From assembly GCF_900112455.1 (NCBI RefSeq), contig NZ_FOLT01000001.1, forward strand, positions 62,001 to 126,000: a stretch of 64,000 nucleotides of DNA, in the 5' to 3' direction. The notes beneath the pieces were generated by a model. That model searched no databases and had not been told where the DNA came from. It was given only the letters and a program-made list of their open reading frames with translations. Of the stretch, positions 1-8,038 are shown in pieces. Made by a program: the position numbers and the translations under genes. Position 1 is the stretch's first letter. Every line of letters starts with the position of its first letter. This DNA is from Alkalibacterium subtropicum. GTDB taxonomy: Bacteria; Bacillota; Bacilli; Lactobacillales; Carnobacteriaceae_A.

Positions 1-1
1 A

Positions 2-817
2 CCTGAAGTGAATCAGAGACCAGATCTGCTGATTCAGTACAATGGGTTTTCGGTGGCAATTGAATATCAGTGCAGTCCTATATCGAAGGAAACAATCAGA
101 AGCAGAACAGAAGGATACAACCGGAATAATATCAAAGTGATCTGGATACTAGGTGAAAAATTAAAGGTGAACAAAGCACTCACCACGCGCCACTATGAAT
201 ATCTTTCCTTAAATACGCATGGATCATACCATCTGTTTCAACTCGATGGAAAGGAAGAACAGCTGGAAGTTATTACAGATATTAAAGGGTATGGTACAAG
301 ACAGTCATTTATGATCAACAGGATCGATTATGAGGACGACATCTCCTGTGTGGTAAACATAGTTGAACGCCGATGGCATAATAATTTTCCTGTTTTAAAG
401 TCCAGAATACATGAGGAAAAAAACTTATACCGGCTCTCATTTTATAAAGATCAAAGAGCAAAACGTTTTTTCGAACTGCTCTATTACAATAATATGCATA
501 TAAAGACCTTGCCTGATGTAATATTTTACAGTGTTTCAAAAGAATGGTTCATTCGGACATTTTCTTATCAATGGAAACTGATACTCGTTCTGTGGTTGGA
601 AGACTTACATCCGACGCAGGTCATCACTACCGCCGCCCTCAATCGAAAGGTAAAGGGATGGGAGAAAGAGGGAGAAATCATTTTTCATTATTTGCCGGCT
701 ATAGAGGAGGATATCAAGATCCTGCCATTCTTTCAGTTTTTGAACCTTTTATGTGACAAAGGTTATTTGTATGAAGTAGCTGAGCATAAATGGGTTCGCT
801 CGGGTACTATTTTATAA
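2..817 (+). CDS. coiA: competence protein CoiA-like nuclease, 5' truncated by window edge
   Basis: CoiA-family protein of natural transformation, thought to act on incoming single-stranded DNA with the recombination machinery. The reading frame is open to the window edge (codons for Pro-Glu precede the GTG at 8), so the N-terminus, where the family carries a Cys-rich region, is missing. The visible start holds the PD-(D/E)xK-like core: an Arg-Pro-Asp, a beta-hairpin, then Ala-Ile-Glu-Tyr-Gln (the E-x-Q signature). The rest is a helical C-terminal region. pepF follows on the same strand after a 115 bp gap, the order known from streptococci and lactobacilli. GTG at 8 is an internal codon, not a supported start. 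The family is recognised from motif and neighbourhood. Confidence 0.82.
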   Translation, partial: PEVNQRPDLLIQYNGFSVAIEYQCSPISKETIRSRTEGYNRNNIKVIWILGEKLKVNKALTTRHYEYLSLNTHGSYHLFQLDGKEEQLEVITDIKGYGTRQSFMINRIDYEDDISCVVNIVERRWHNNFPVLKSRIHEEKNLYRLSFYKDQRAKRFFELLYYNNMHIKTLPDVIFYSVSKEWFIRTFSYQWKLILVLWLEDLHPTQVITTAALNRKVKGWEKEGEIIFHYLPAIEEDIKILPFFQFLNLLCDKGYLYEVAEHKWVRSGTIL

Positions 818-932
818 CTATGAATATTTAATGAGTAAAGATAATGATAAGATTAACAAAAAGAAAGATATTCTATTAGTTTTCAAATTATGTTATCATT
901 AATATGTTGATAAAATTTTAGGAGGATATTTA

Positions 933-2744
933 ATGGCTGAATCAAAAGCTTTACCGTTAAGAGAAGAAATACCAGTCGAACAGACTTGGGACCTTACTGT
1001 CATCTATAAATCTGATGAGAAGTGGGAAGAGGACTTTAATGAGACTCAAAAATCAGTAGAAGAAGTGAAAGCCTTTCAGGGCAAATTAGCTACCGACAGC
1101 GAGACTTTCCTTGAAGCACTTGAAGCGATGTTGAATCTGTCAAGAAAAGTAAGCGCTCTTTATGTCTATGCGCACCTTAAAAATGATCAGGATACAGCGA
1201 ACAGTACATATCAGGCGATGAACGACCGGGCACGTTACCTTGCAGCCTTGTCTCAGGAAGCCACTTCCTGGTTTGAACCTGAATTGATCGCGCTGCCAGA
1301 AGAACAGCTGTCCGGTTATATTGAGGAACAGGAAGCACTAAAACAATATAAACATTATATTACCCAGCTGACTGCAAACAAAGCTCATGTGCTTTCAGCT
1401 GAAATGGAAGCACTGCTGGCAGCAGCCAGTGAAGTCCTGACCTCTTCCAGTCAGACTTTCAGCGTATTGAACAACGCAGATCTGAAGTTTCCTATGGTCA
1501 AGGGAGAAGACGGGGAAGAGGTCCAGTTGTCTCACGGAATGTATGGAGAATTGCTGGAAAGCACGGACAGAGAAGTAAGAAAAGATGCCTTCGAAAAAAT
1601 GTACGAGGTTTACGAAAGTTTCAAGAATACATTTGCCAGCACGCTCTCAGCAAATGTCAAGCATCATAATTATCAGGCTAAGGTCCATCGCTACAATTCG
1701 GCAAGAGAAAGTGCCTTGTCAGACAATCACATCCCGGAAGCTGTGCACGACACGCTGATAGAGGTCGTTAATGATCATTTACCACTGCTGCACAGATACA
1801 TGGATCTGAGAAAACAGGTTCTGGCACTGGATGAACTGCATATGTATGACTTGTATACACCGATCACAGGTGAAGCCAGCCTGAAGTTCACGTATGATGA
1901 AGCAAAAGAAAAAACGTTTGAAGGACTGGACGTTCTAGGTTCTGAATATAGAGCTGTACTTGACGATGCTTTTAACAGCCGCTGGATCGATGTCGTTGAA
2001 AATAAAGGGAAGCGCAGTGGTGCCTATTCTTCAGGTATGTATGATACCAATCCGTATATCCTGCTTAACTGGCACGATTCACTCAATCACCTGTATACAC
2101 TCGTTCATGAACTGGGCCACAGTGCCCACAGTTACTTTACGAGAAAAAATCAGCCTTACGTTTACGGGAACTATTCGATTTTCCTGGCTGAAATTGCTTC
2201 AACGACCAATGAAAATCTGCTGACAGACTATCTATTGGAGACGACAGAAGACCCTAAAGCCAGAGCTTATGTTTTGAATCATTATCTTGACGGATTTAAA
2301 GGAACGGTATTCCGTCAGACACAGTTTGCAGAATTTGAACACTTTATGCATGAAGAAGCTGCAAAAGGCACGCCGCTCACAGCCGATTATTTGAGTGAAA
2401 GTTACAGAAAACTGAACAGCAAGTATTATGGAGATGCCGTTGAAAAAGATGACGCCATTCAATATGAATGGGCACGCATACCGCATTTCTACTACAACTA
2501 CTATGTCTATCAGTATTCTACAGGTTTCTGCGCTGCTACAGCATTGGCTGACAAGATCCTTAATAAAGAAGAAGGAGCACTGGACAAGTATCTGTCCTAT
2601 CTGAAAGCCGGAAGCAGTGATTATCCGATCGAAGTAATGAAAAAAGCAGGCGTGGATATGACCGAAAGAGATTATTTAGAGAGAGCAATGAAAGTCTTTG
2701 AAGAACGACTGGATGAACTGGAAAAAGCTCTGGCGTCCATTTAA
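933..2744 (+). CDS. pepF: oligoendopeptidase F
   Basis: Cytoplasmic zinc metallopeptidase of family M3 that cleaves oligopeptides of about 7-17 residues during peptide turnover. At 603 aa it has the normal length. The zinc motif HELGH is at residues 392-396, and the third ligand Glu is in the following helix region (FLAEIAST). The N-terminal helical oligopeptidase domain is complete. ATG at 933 follows a good ribosome site (aggagga) at suitable spacing. The gene lies downstream of coiA, as in many Lactobacillales, and ends at a strong bidirectional terminator shared with the convergent spxH-like gene. Identification is secure. Confidence 0.97.
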   Translation: MAESKALPLREEIPVEQTWDLTVIYKSDEKWEEDFNETQKSVEEVKAFQGKLATDSETFLEALEAMLNLSRKVSALYVYAHLKNDQDTANSTYQAMNDRARYLAALSQEATSWFEPELIALPEEQLSGYIEEQEALKQYKHYITQLTANKAHVLSAEMEALLAAASEVLTSSSQTFSVLNNADLKFPMVKGEDGEEVQLSHGMYGELLESTDREVRKDAFEKMYEVYESFKNTFASTLSANVKHHNYQAKVHRYNSARESALSDNHIPEAVHDTLIEVVNDHLPLLHRYMDLRKQVLALDELHMYDLYTPITGEASLKFTYDEAKEKTFEGLDVLGSEYRAVLDDAFNSRWIDVVENKGKRSGAYSSGMYDTNPYILLNWHDSLNHLYTLVHELGHSAHSYFTRKNQPYVYGNYSIFLAEIASTTNENLLTDYLLETTEDPKARAYVLNHYLDGFKGTVFRQTQFAEFEHFMHEEAAKGTPLTADYLSESYRKLNSKYYGDAVEKDDAIQYEWARIPHFYYNYYVYQYSTGFCAATALADKILNKEEGALDKYLSYLKAGSSDYPIEVMKKAGVDMTERDYLERAMKVFEERLDELEKALASI

Positions 2745-2802
2745 CTCATCTGATCAAACATCAATGAGTTAGTTCCATCTTTTTATCCTTTCAATGTAAT
2801 AA

Positions 2803-2850
2803 AAAACAGCCCGTCTCGAGCTGATCGCAATAGCTGAGACGGGCTGTTTT
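2803..2850. terminator. bidirectional Rho-independent terminator (pepF / spxH-like)
   Basis: A 15-bp perfect inverted repeat (2803-2817 and 2836-2850) has A-rich and T-rich outer ends, so either strand gives a GC-rich stem followed by a U run. It sits between convergent stop codons. Confidence 0.93.
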
Positions 2851-2872
2851 ACATATATTTAATTTAAAGATT

Positions 2873-3493
2873 TTACACCATTTGAATCAGTGACAGATGT
2901 TTTGGGGTCGATTTCTTGAGCTGGATTTTTTCATCTGAGAAGCCATGCAGTATCTGTTTAGTAATGGCGGTATCTAAACGATAACCGTATTCGTCATCAC
3001 CGCTTGGATACAATACACAGGATGGGGCATTTTGTATTTCCATTTCCTGTGCCAGCTTCTGATCTTTTTTGAAGGCCGCTTTAGTAAAATCAGACTCGAA
3101 ATCTTCTTCGAACATTTCCAGATCCAGTTTGATCATCTCGGCTATTTGAGTAAATAATTCTTTTGTGACTTCTTTTCCTTCATTGATCACTTTATCCTGA
3201 AGGGCCATCAGGAATTTTCGGCCTTTCTTCTTGCCCTGCATGGAAGCGGCCTGAAAAGCTAAGCTGGCATGAAAGGAATCGGTGTAAAGCTGATTGCGGT
3301 TGGCTAATGTCTGGTTTTCTTTTTCTTTCATAATGTTTCCTATCGTATGGAAATTGAGTAAGGGAATAAAACGTACTTTAACTTTTTCGTCACGTTCATT
3401 GGAAAACGACTCTATAATTTTCTCGGTTTCATAACAGGTTGGCCCTAAGGGGTTTACAAACAGGAAAACTTCAATCATATCATTTAAAAACAT
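2873..3493 (-). CDS. spxH: DsbA-family protein, SpxH (YjbH)-like ClpXP adaptor
   Basis: Thioredoxin-fold DsbA-like protein of about 206 aa. In Bacillus and relatives SpxH/YjbH delivers the stress regulator Spx to ClpXP. The neighbours (coiA and pepF on one side, CYTH, relQ and nadK on the other) match the yjbH locus. The N-terminus has the beta strand EVFLFVNPL followed by Gly-Pro-Thr-Cys, where DsbA-type proteins usually show C-x-x-C; only the second Cys remains. The ORF opens at a GTG (3502), but the ATG at 3493 is better placed behind the weak taggtg site, and a third ATG lies 5 codons further on, so the start is not certain. The adaptor role is inferred from family and synteny. Confidence 0.78.
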   Translation of the reverse strand: MFLNDMIEVFLFVNPLGPTCYETEKIIESFSNERDEKVKVRFIPLLNFHTIGNIMKEKENQTLANRNQLYTDSFHASLAFQAASMQGKKKGRKFLMALQDKVINEGKEVTKELFTQIAEMIKLDLEMFEEDFESDFTKAAFKKDQKLAQEMEIQNAPSCVLYPSGDDEYGYRLDTAITKQILHGFSDEKIQLKKSTPKHLSLIQMV

Positions 3494-3570
3494 CTTTAGC
3501 ACACACCTAATTTTTATTTTTTTATTAGTCAGTATAATAGTTATCCATAGTATGGTATTTCGACTTCACA

Positions 3571-3702
3571 TTATACCTGCTGAGTGTCAAGCAAGTTGAG
3601 ATCTGTAGCGTCGAGATTTTGCTCTGTCAGTAAGTCTTCATAATCCTTGTTGATTACATTATATAGACTAACAAATATATCTCGTTTTTTGTAATATTCT
3701 GC
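3571..3702 (-). pseudogene. 43-codon open remnant without start codon
   Basis: A minus-strand frame runs from just after a stop codon near 3703 to TAA at 3571-3573. It encodes 43 residues that read like the tail of a real acidic protein (for example NKDYEDLLTEQNLD, then DLNLLDTQQ), but there is no ATG, GTG or TTG and no ribosome site. It lies between the CYTH gene and the spxH-like gene, where Listeria and Bacillus carry other genes at this locus. It may be a decayed gene end or chance; the family is not recognised. Confidence 0.25.
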
Positions 3703-3729
3703 TTAATTAAAAGGCAAAAAAGGCTGTTA

Positions 3730-3749
3730 TTGTGACGAAAATGTCACAA
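3730..3749 (-). terminator. possible weak terminator after CYTH gene
   Basis: Inverted repeat ttgtgac / gtcacaa with a 6-nt loop. On the minus strand a short T run follows about 10 nt later. It is 22 bp beyond the CYTH stop. The stem is only 7 bp, and an operator role is equally possible. Confidence 0.4.
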
Positions 3750-3771
3750 CACGTATAAAAAAGGCGAGAAT

Positions 3772-4350
3772 CTACTGAGCAGCGTCAAAGGCGCGTGCGA
3801 TTTTATTCTGAGTGGCTCTTTCTGGTATAGCATGGTCATTTAGGATTTGGGCAAATAATTTTTTGCCTGTAGCTTTTGAATCAGATTCCACTTCAAGTTC
3901 ATAGTCTATCTGATTCGAATAATAACTTTTATCAAGTACGATAATGGAATGAGGGTTCACAGCTTCCAGCCGCTCCGTTTTAAGCTGTGCGATCTTGAAA
4001 ACATCCTGTTGTACTGAGATATTTTCCTGTAGTAGAACAGAGTGAATTGCCTTCGGCAAAGAAAATGATCCAGCTGTAATCAGTTCCCGCGCTCTTTTAG
4101 GACTAATGTCCAGGGTAGTCTCAGTATGGTGGCCTTCAAAAGGGGTTTTCAGCGTCATTTCGGCTGAATTGCCTTTTATACGGATGCGGAGTGCACATTG
4201 GGCCTTTTTCAATCTGTAATCTTTCGTGTCGAAATAATAGTTTTCCTGAACCTGTGGTGAGGCTTTATCAGTAAATAATATGGCCTTTAATTTATCGTAT
4301 TCCTGCTTAGTTAACAGGTTTTTGTACTCGATTTCTACTTCTTGTCTCAT
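3772..4350 (-). CDS. yjbK: CYTH domain protein (YjbK-like triphosphatase)
   Basis: Triphosphate tunnel enzyme of the CYTH superfamily; bacterial members hydrolyse inorganic triphosphate or thiamine triphosphate. The N-terminal EIEYK gives the E-x-E-x-K signature of the tunnel, and basic and acidic strands follow (RIRIKG, MTLKTP, YELEVE), as expected for the eight-stranded barrel. The 192 aa length is normal. The gene is divergent from relQ, with about 95 bp between starts, the same partnership as yjbK and yjbM in Bacillus. The substrate cannot be told from sequence. Confidence 0.88.
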   Translation of the reverse strand: MRQEVEIEYKNLLTKQEYDKLKAILFTDKASPQVQENYYFDTKDYRLKKAQCALRIRIKGNSAEMTLKTPFEGHHTETTLDISPKRARELITAGSFSLPKAIHSVLLQENISVQQDVFKIAQLKTERLEAVNPHSIIVLDKSYYSNQIDYELEVESDSKATGKKLFAQILNDHAIPERATQNKIARAFDAAQ

Positions 4351-4445
4351 ATAGATAGTTAGACCCCTTGCTACGGTATTTTTTGAAAATATGTTACAAT
4401 GATATCAATAATAATGACTAAATCAAAGTAAAGAAGGTGAAGGAT

Positions 4446-5066
4446 ATGAATAGAGATTGGGAACTATTCCTGCTTCCTTACAAACAGACAGTGGATGAAC
4501 TAAAAGTTAAACTACGCGGCCTGAGAGGGATGTATCAGTTAAGGAAAGAACATGGCCCTATCGAGTTTGTTACGGGCAGAGTAAAGCCGATAAACAGTAT
4601 TATAATGAAATCAAAAACAAGAGGTATTTCTTTAGATAAACTTGAGACTGATATGGAAGATCTGGCAGGTATCCGAATCATGTGTCCCTTTGTGGAAGAT
4701 ATCCACGATGTTGTATCTATGCTGAAAAAACGAAATGATCTGACGGTTGTCTATGAAAAAGATTATGTGACCAATAAAAAAGACAGCGGGTATCGTTCAT
4801 ATCACCTGATATGCGAATATCCTGTCCAGCTGATCGATGAAGTGAAAGTGGTTTTAGTGGAAATCCAGATCAGAACGCTCGCTATGAACTTCTGGGCCTC
4901 CATAGAACACTCACTGAATTACAAGTATCAGGGTGAGTTTCCTGAGGAAATCAATAACCGGCTACAAAAAGCTGCAGAATCAGCTTTTCAGTTGGACGAA
5001 GAAATGTCTACCATTAGAGAAGAAATAAAGGAAATCCAAAAAAACTTCCGTTATTCTCAAGAGTAA
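4446..5066 (+). CDS. relQ: small alarmone synthetase RelQ (GTP pyrophosphokinase)
   Basis: Single-domain synthetase that makes (p)ppGpp from ATP and GTP/GDP without a hydrolase domain or regulatory tail. The 206 aa product carries the synthetase signatures: RVKP at 45-48, EDLAGIRI near 71-78, GYRSYH at 115-120 and EIQIRT at 139-144. I prefer ATG 4446 over GTG 4437, because the GTG lies inside the ribosome site aaggtgaagg. It is the first gene of a plus-strand operon; nadK starts 25 bp after its stop. RelQ enzymes of the Bacillus type form allosteric tetramers; regulation here is inferred only. Confidence 0.95.
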   Translation: MNRDWELFLLPYKQTVDELKVKLRGLRGMYQLRKEHGPIEFVTGRVKPINSIIMKSKTRGISLDKLETDMEDLAGIRIMCPFVEDIHDVVSMLKKRNDLTVVYEKDYVTNKKDSGYRSYHLICEYPVQLIDEVKVVLVEIQIRTLAMNFWASIEHSLNYKYQGEFPEEINNRLQKAAESAFQLDEEMSTIREEIKEIQKNFRYSQE

Positions 5067-5091
5067 TTGATGTAAAGGAAGGAAAGTCAAC

Positions 5092-5919
5092 GTGAAAATA
5101 GCCATTGTACAGAATAACACCCAGGAATCATTACCTGTTGTAAGGCAGCTTAGAGAACTGCTCAGTGAGGCGGATCTGGAAATTGTGACGCAGAAACCGG
5201 ATATCATTATTTCAGTCGGTGGAGACGGGACTCTGTTGTCTGCCTTTCACCGATATGCCCACTTACTGGACACTGTTCGATTCATCGGTGTCCATACTGG
5301 CCACTTAGGCTTTTACACAGATTGGAGACAGTACAATCTTTCAGAACTGGTCAACAGTCTAAAAAATGATAATGGAGAGTTCATCCAATATCCGCTTTTG
5401 GATGTTGAAGTTGTTTATAATAACAGGCGCAAGAACAAGCATTTTCTGGCATTGAACGAGTCTATCGTCAAGATAACTGACGGCACTCTCGTCGGAGATG
5501 TTTATATTAAAGAAGAACATTTTGAACGATTCAGAGGCGATGGCTTATGTATCTCTACACCAACCGGTTCAACAGGTTATAATAAATCGATCGGTGGAGC
5601 AGTTCTGCATCCCAGACTGGAAGCGTTGCAGCTGACAGAGATTGCTTCTTTGAACAATCGTATTTTCCGTACACTCAGTTCTCCCATGATCATAGCGCGG
5701 GACGAATGGATTAAAATAAAACCTATCGACACAAAAGAGTTTACTTTAACAATAGATCAGTTAGTTTCATCAGAAACTGATGTCGAGTACATACGATTTC
5801 AAATTGCAAAAGAACGCATCCGATTTGCCCAGTACCAGCATACGCATTTCTGGGATCGTGTGGAAGACGCATTTTTAGGAGCTAAAATGAATAATGAAAA
5901 TCGAATGGACAGTCACTAG
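5092..5919 (+). CDS. nadK: NAD kinase
   Basis: Phosphorylates NAD to NADP using ATP or polyphosphate. The 275 aa length is typical for Firmicutes. The GGDGT nucleotide motif is at residues 43-47, the conserved LNE segment is near 124-126, and the Gly-rich TPTGSTGY stretch that binds NAD follows. It starts at GTG 5092 behind aaggaagga. It belongs to the relQ operon, and the downstream pseudouridine synthase overlaps its last 26 bp, suggesting translational coupling. Confidence 0.96.
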   Translation: MKIAIVQNNTQESLPVVRQLRELLSEADLEIVTQKPDIIISVGGDGTLLSAFHRYAHLLDTVRFIGVHTGHLGFYTDWRQYNLSELVNSLKNDNGEFIQYPLLDVEVVYNNRRKNKHFLALNESIVKITDGTLVGDVYIKEEHFERFRGDGLCISTPTGSTGYNKSIGGAVLHPRLEALQLTEIASLNNRIFRTLSSPMIIARDEWIKIKPIDTKEFTLTIDQLVSSETDVEYIRFQIAKERIRFAQYQHTHFWDRVEDAFLGAKMNNENRMDSH

Positions 5920-6820
5920 TCAGACCCCTATGACTTTAAAATCATTTTTAAAAACGAAACGCATTTCCAAACGTCTGCTTGCAAAAGTTAAATTTCAGGG
6001 AGGACGTCTGGAAGTCAACCGGGAATTGTGCAGAGTCAGAAAACAGGTATCAGAGGGAGACATCGTCACTCTTTGTCTGCCGGACGAACCCGCTAATGAC
6101 CATTTGAAAATTTCAGACCAGGAAATCACTGTCCTGTTTGAAGACGAACATTTCCTTATCGTTGACAAGCCAAGCAACGTGCCTTCAGTGCCTTCTTCGC
6201 TCTATAGTAATCACACGATGGCTAACCGAGTAAAAGGTTATATTGAAAAAGAGGACTATAGACACAAAACGATACACATCGTTACACGGTTGGATAAAGA
6301 TACCTCCGGGGTCATGATTTTTGCCAAACATGGCTTAGCGCACTCCTATCTGGATCAGCTCTTAAAAGAAAAAGAATTATACAAGGAGTACATTGCGTTT
6401 GTAGAAGGTAAACTGGAGAAATCATCGGATCTTATTGACAGACCGATCGGGCGTATGGAGGATTCTATTATAAAAAGACAGGTGACCGCATCTGGAAAAC
6501 CTTCTTTGACGGAATATTGGGTTCAGAAGCGATACCCTGAGACGACCCAGGTGAAAGTTCAGTTGCATACGGGTCGCACCCATCAAATCAGAGTGCATTT
6601 TTCTGATATCGGCCACGCTTTGCTCGGGGATGCTCTTTACAATCTGAAATCAGCAGAAAACAGGATAGACAGACAGGCTCTTCATTGTAACCGAGTCAGG
6701 TTTGACCATCCCTTCACCGGTGAAGGACTGTCCGTGGAAGCCCCCTTACCGGATGATTTAACAAGATTATCTAGTCAATTGGAGAGTATGAGCAGTGAAG
6801 AGAAAAAACAAACGAAATAA
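5894..6820 (+). CDS. RluA/RluD-family pseudouridine synthase
   Basis: Converts specific uridines of structured RNA, probably 23S rRNA, to pseudouridine. The 308 aa protein has an N-terminal region resembling a reduced S4 domain (residues about 12-70) and the catalytic core with RLDKDTSG at 132-139; Asp134 is the predicted nucleophile. A later LHTGRTHQIR motif confirms the family. ATG 5894 lies within nadK with a ribosome site (ggagc) inside that gene. This is the yjbO position of the Bacillus relQ-nadK locus. The exact uridine target is not predictable here. Confidence 0.92.
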   Translation: MKIEWTVTSQTPMTLKSFLKTKRISKRLLAKVKFQGGRLEVNRELCRVRKQVSEGDIVTLCLPDEPANDHLKISDQEITVLFEDEHFLIVDKPSNVPSVPSSLYSNHTMANRVKGYIEKEDYRHKTIHIVTRLDKDTSGVMIFAKHGLAHSYLDQLLKEKELYKEYIAFVEGKLEKSSDLIDRPIGRMEDSIIKRQVTASGKPSLTEYWVQKRYPETTQVKVQLHTGRTHQIRVHFSDIGHALLGDALYNLKSAENRIDRQALHCNRVRFDHPFTGEGLSVEAPLPDDLTRLSSQLESMSSEEKKQTK

Positions 6821-7787
6821 TTCAGCGAAAAGTAGAACACGATCGGTTTTACTGACGACACTGCTTGTCAGCATTGCTTTTTTGTTGGGATCGTGGACAG
6901 AAAGAAGTAATCTATCCTTTCAGTGGATCAATGATTATGTAAGTGAAATCACTGAGTATGTTAGGACTTATCGTATCCCCTTTAGTGAAGATGAGATAGA
7001 AGAAAATATAGCTGAACTGTACTTTTTTGATGTCGGTCAAGGAGCATCGACGCTACTGCAGGCCTATGACGGTACAACTATCCTGATCGATACCGGTAGA
7101 TCTGACGACAGCGAATTCAAAATCATTGATTATCTTAATGAAGAGATCGGTGTAGGAGGCGTGATCGATCTGCTGATCTTCACTAACAACGATGCCGATC
7201 ATATCGGTAACGGGGATATCGTCCTTGAGTATTTTCAAGTTGAGGAAGTTTGGATGAACGGTATGGATCATACCTCTCAGACCTACAGTGACCTGTTAGA
7301 TGCCATGCTGGCAGCAGACGTCACATACCGTGAACCCAAAGCCGGTGAGAAAGCAGAAGTGGGGCCTTTTCTGATTCAGATCCTTCATCCGCTCAAAGAT
7401 GAAAGAGAACGCACCCAAAATGATCAATCGATCGTTACACGCATCTCAATAGGAAAGACATCACTGGTGCATTCTGGTGATGTCGACACCGAAGTGGAGA
7501 AACGTATAATAAATGATAATCTAGGGTCCCTTCATGCGGCTATCATGATTTTAGGACATCATGGCTCCAGCACCAGTACAAGTGCAGACTGGCTGGAAGT
7601 AGTGGAACCTGAAGTGGCTGTATATCAGACCGTTCCGGAAAGTCATTATGGTCCCCTTCATAAAGAAACAATGGAAAAAGTTGCGGGGCATTCTGCTGAA
7701 TTACTTGGAACGGACACGCACGGGGCTATCCAGATCAATGTGAAAAAGGATGATCACTTGGAGATTTTTACTGAGGAGGAAGACTGA
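6795..7787 (+). CDS. membrane-anchored ComEC/Rec2-like metallo-beta-lactamase-fold protein
   Basis: A 330 aa protein with a basic N-terminus, one transmembrane segment or signal anchor (about residues 17-34) and an extracytoplasmic beta-lactamase-fold domain resembling the C-terminal hydrolase of ComEC. FDVGQGAS opens the domain, followed by the LIDTG strand, the metal loop TNNDADHIGN (130-139), SGDVDTE and GHHGS. ComEC-like proteins usually have S/T-H-x-D-x-D-H, so the first His is Asn131 here. GTG 6795 follows ggagag and overlaps the synthase gene by 26 bp. It is followed by a DUF3006 gene, a pairing common in Firmicutes. The substrate is unknown; a role in DNA uptake is not established for stand-alone forms. 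Confidence 0.85.
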   Translation: MKRKNKRNNSAKSRTRSVLLTTLLVSIAFLLGSWTERSNLSFQWINDYVSEITEYVRTYRIPFSEDEIEENIAELYFFDVGQGASTLLQAYDGTTILIDTGRSDDSEFKIIDYLNEEIGVGGVIDLLIFTNNDADHIGNGDIVLEYFQVEEVWMNGMDHTSQTYSDLLDAMLAADVTYREPKAGEKAEVGPFLIQILHPLKDERERTQNDQSIVTRISIGKTSLVHSGDVDTEVEKRIINDNLGSLHAAIMILGHHGSSTSTSADWLEVVEPEVAVYQTVPESHYGPLHKETMEKVAGHSAELLGTDTHGAIQINVKKDDHLEIFTEEED

Positions 7788-7792
7788 TCTAT

Positions 7793-8038
7793 GTGGTGTT
7801 AGAAGAAATAGAAGACCATGTTGCCCGTCTCGTTCCGGAATTATCCGATGAGCCACTATATGTACCTGTAACGACACTCCCCGACTCATTTGAAATCGGG
7901 GATGTTTTTCGTGCTGAAAAGGGGCAAGGCTCAAAGATATGTCTAAAGAGAGACCTGAAAGAAAATGAGGCTACGCGCTCAAAAAGAAAACGACTATTGA
8001 GTAAGTCGCAGAACGAAAAAGGGGAAAACGCTGATTAA
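7793..8038 (+). CDS. DUF3006 family small protein
   Basis: An 81 aa protein with the outline of DUF3006: a short beta-rich N-terminal half with conserved Val-Pro-Val and Glu-Ile-Gly-Asp-Val-Phe turns, then a highly basic tail (KRKRLLSK). It has no signal peptide or membrane segment. GTG 7793 (or GTG 7796) lies 3-6 bp after the metallo-hydrolase stop and uses the ribosome site gaggagga inside that gene, so the two are probably co-translated. Its last four bases, TTAA, are shared with the stop of the opposing GNAT gene. Biochemical function is unknown. Confidence 0.72.
   Translation: MVLEEIEDHVARLVPELSDEPLYVPVTTLPDSFEIGDVFRAEKGQGSKICLKRDLKENEATRSKRKRLLSKSQNEKGENAD

Noticed and set aside
3730-3749. 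Rex-type operator (ttgtgac-gaaaat-gtcacaa)
   Set aside because: The half sites look Rex-like, but Rex boxes read TTGTGAA-4-TTCACAA; spacing and the inner base differ, and the site follows the CYTH gene rather than preceding a promoter.
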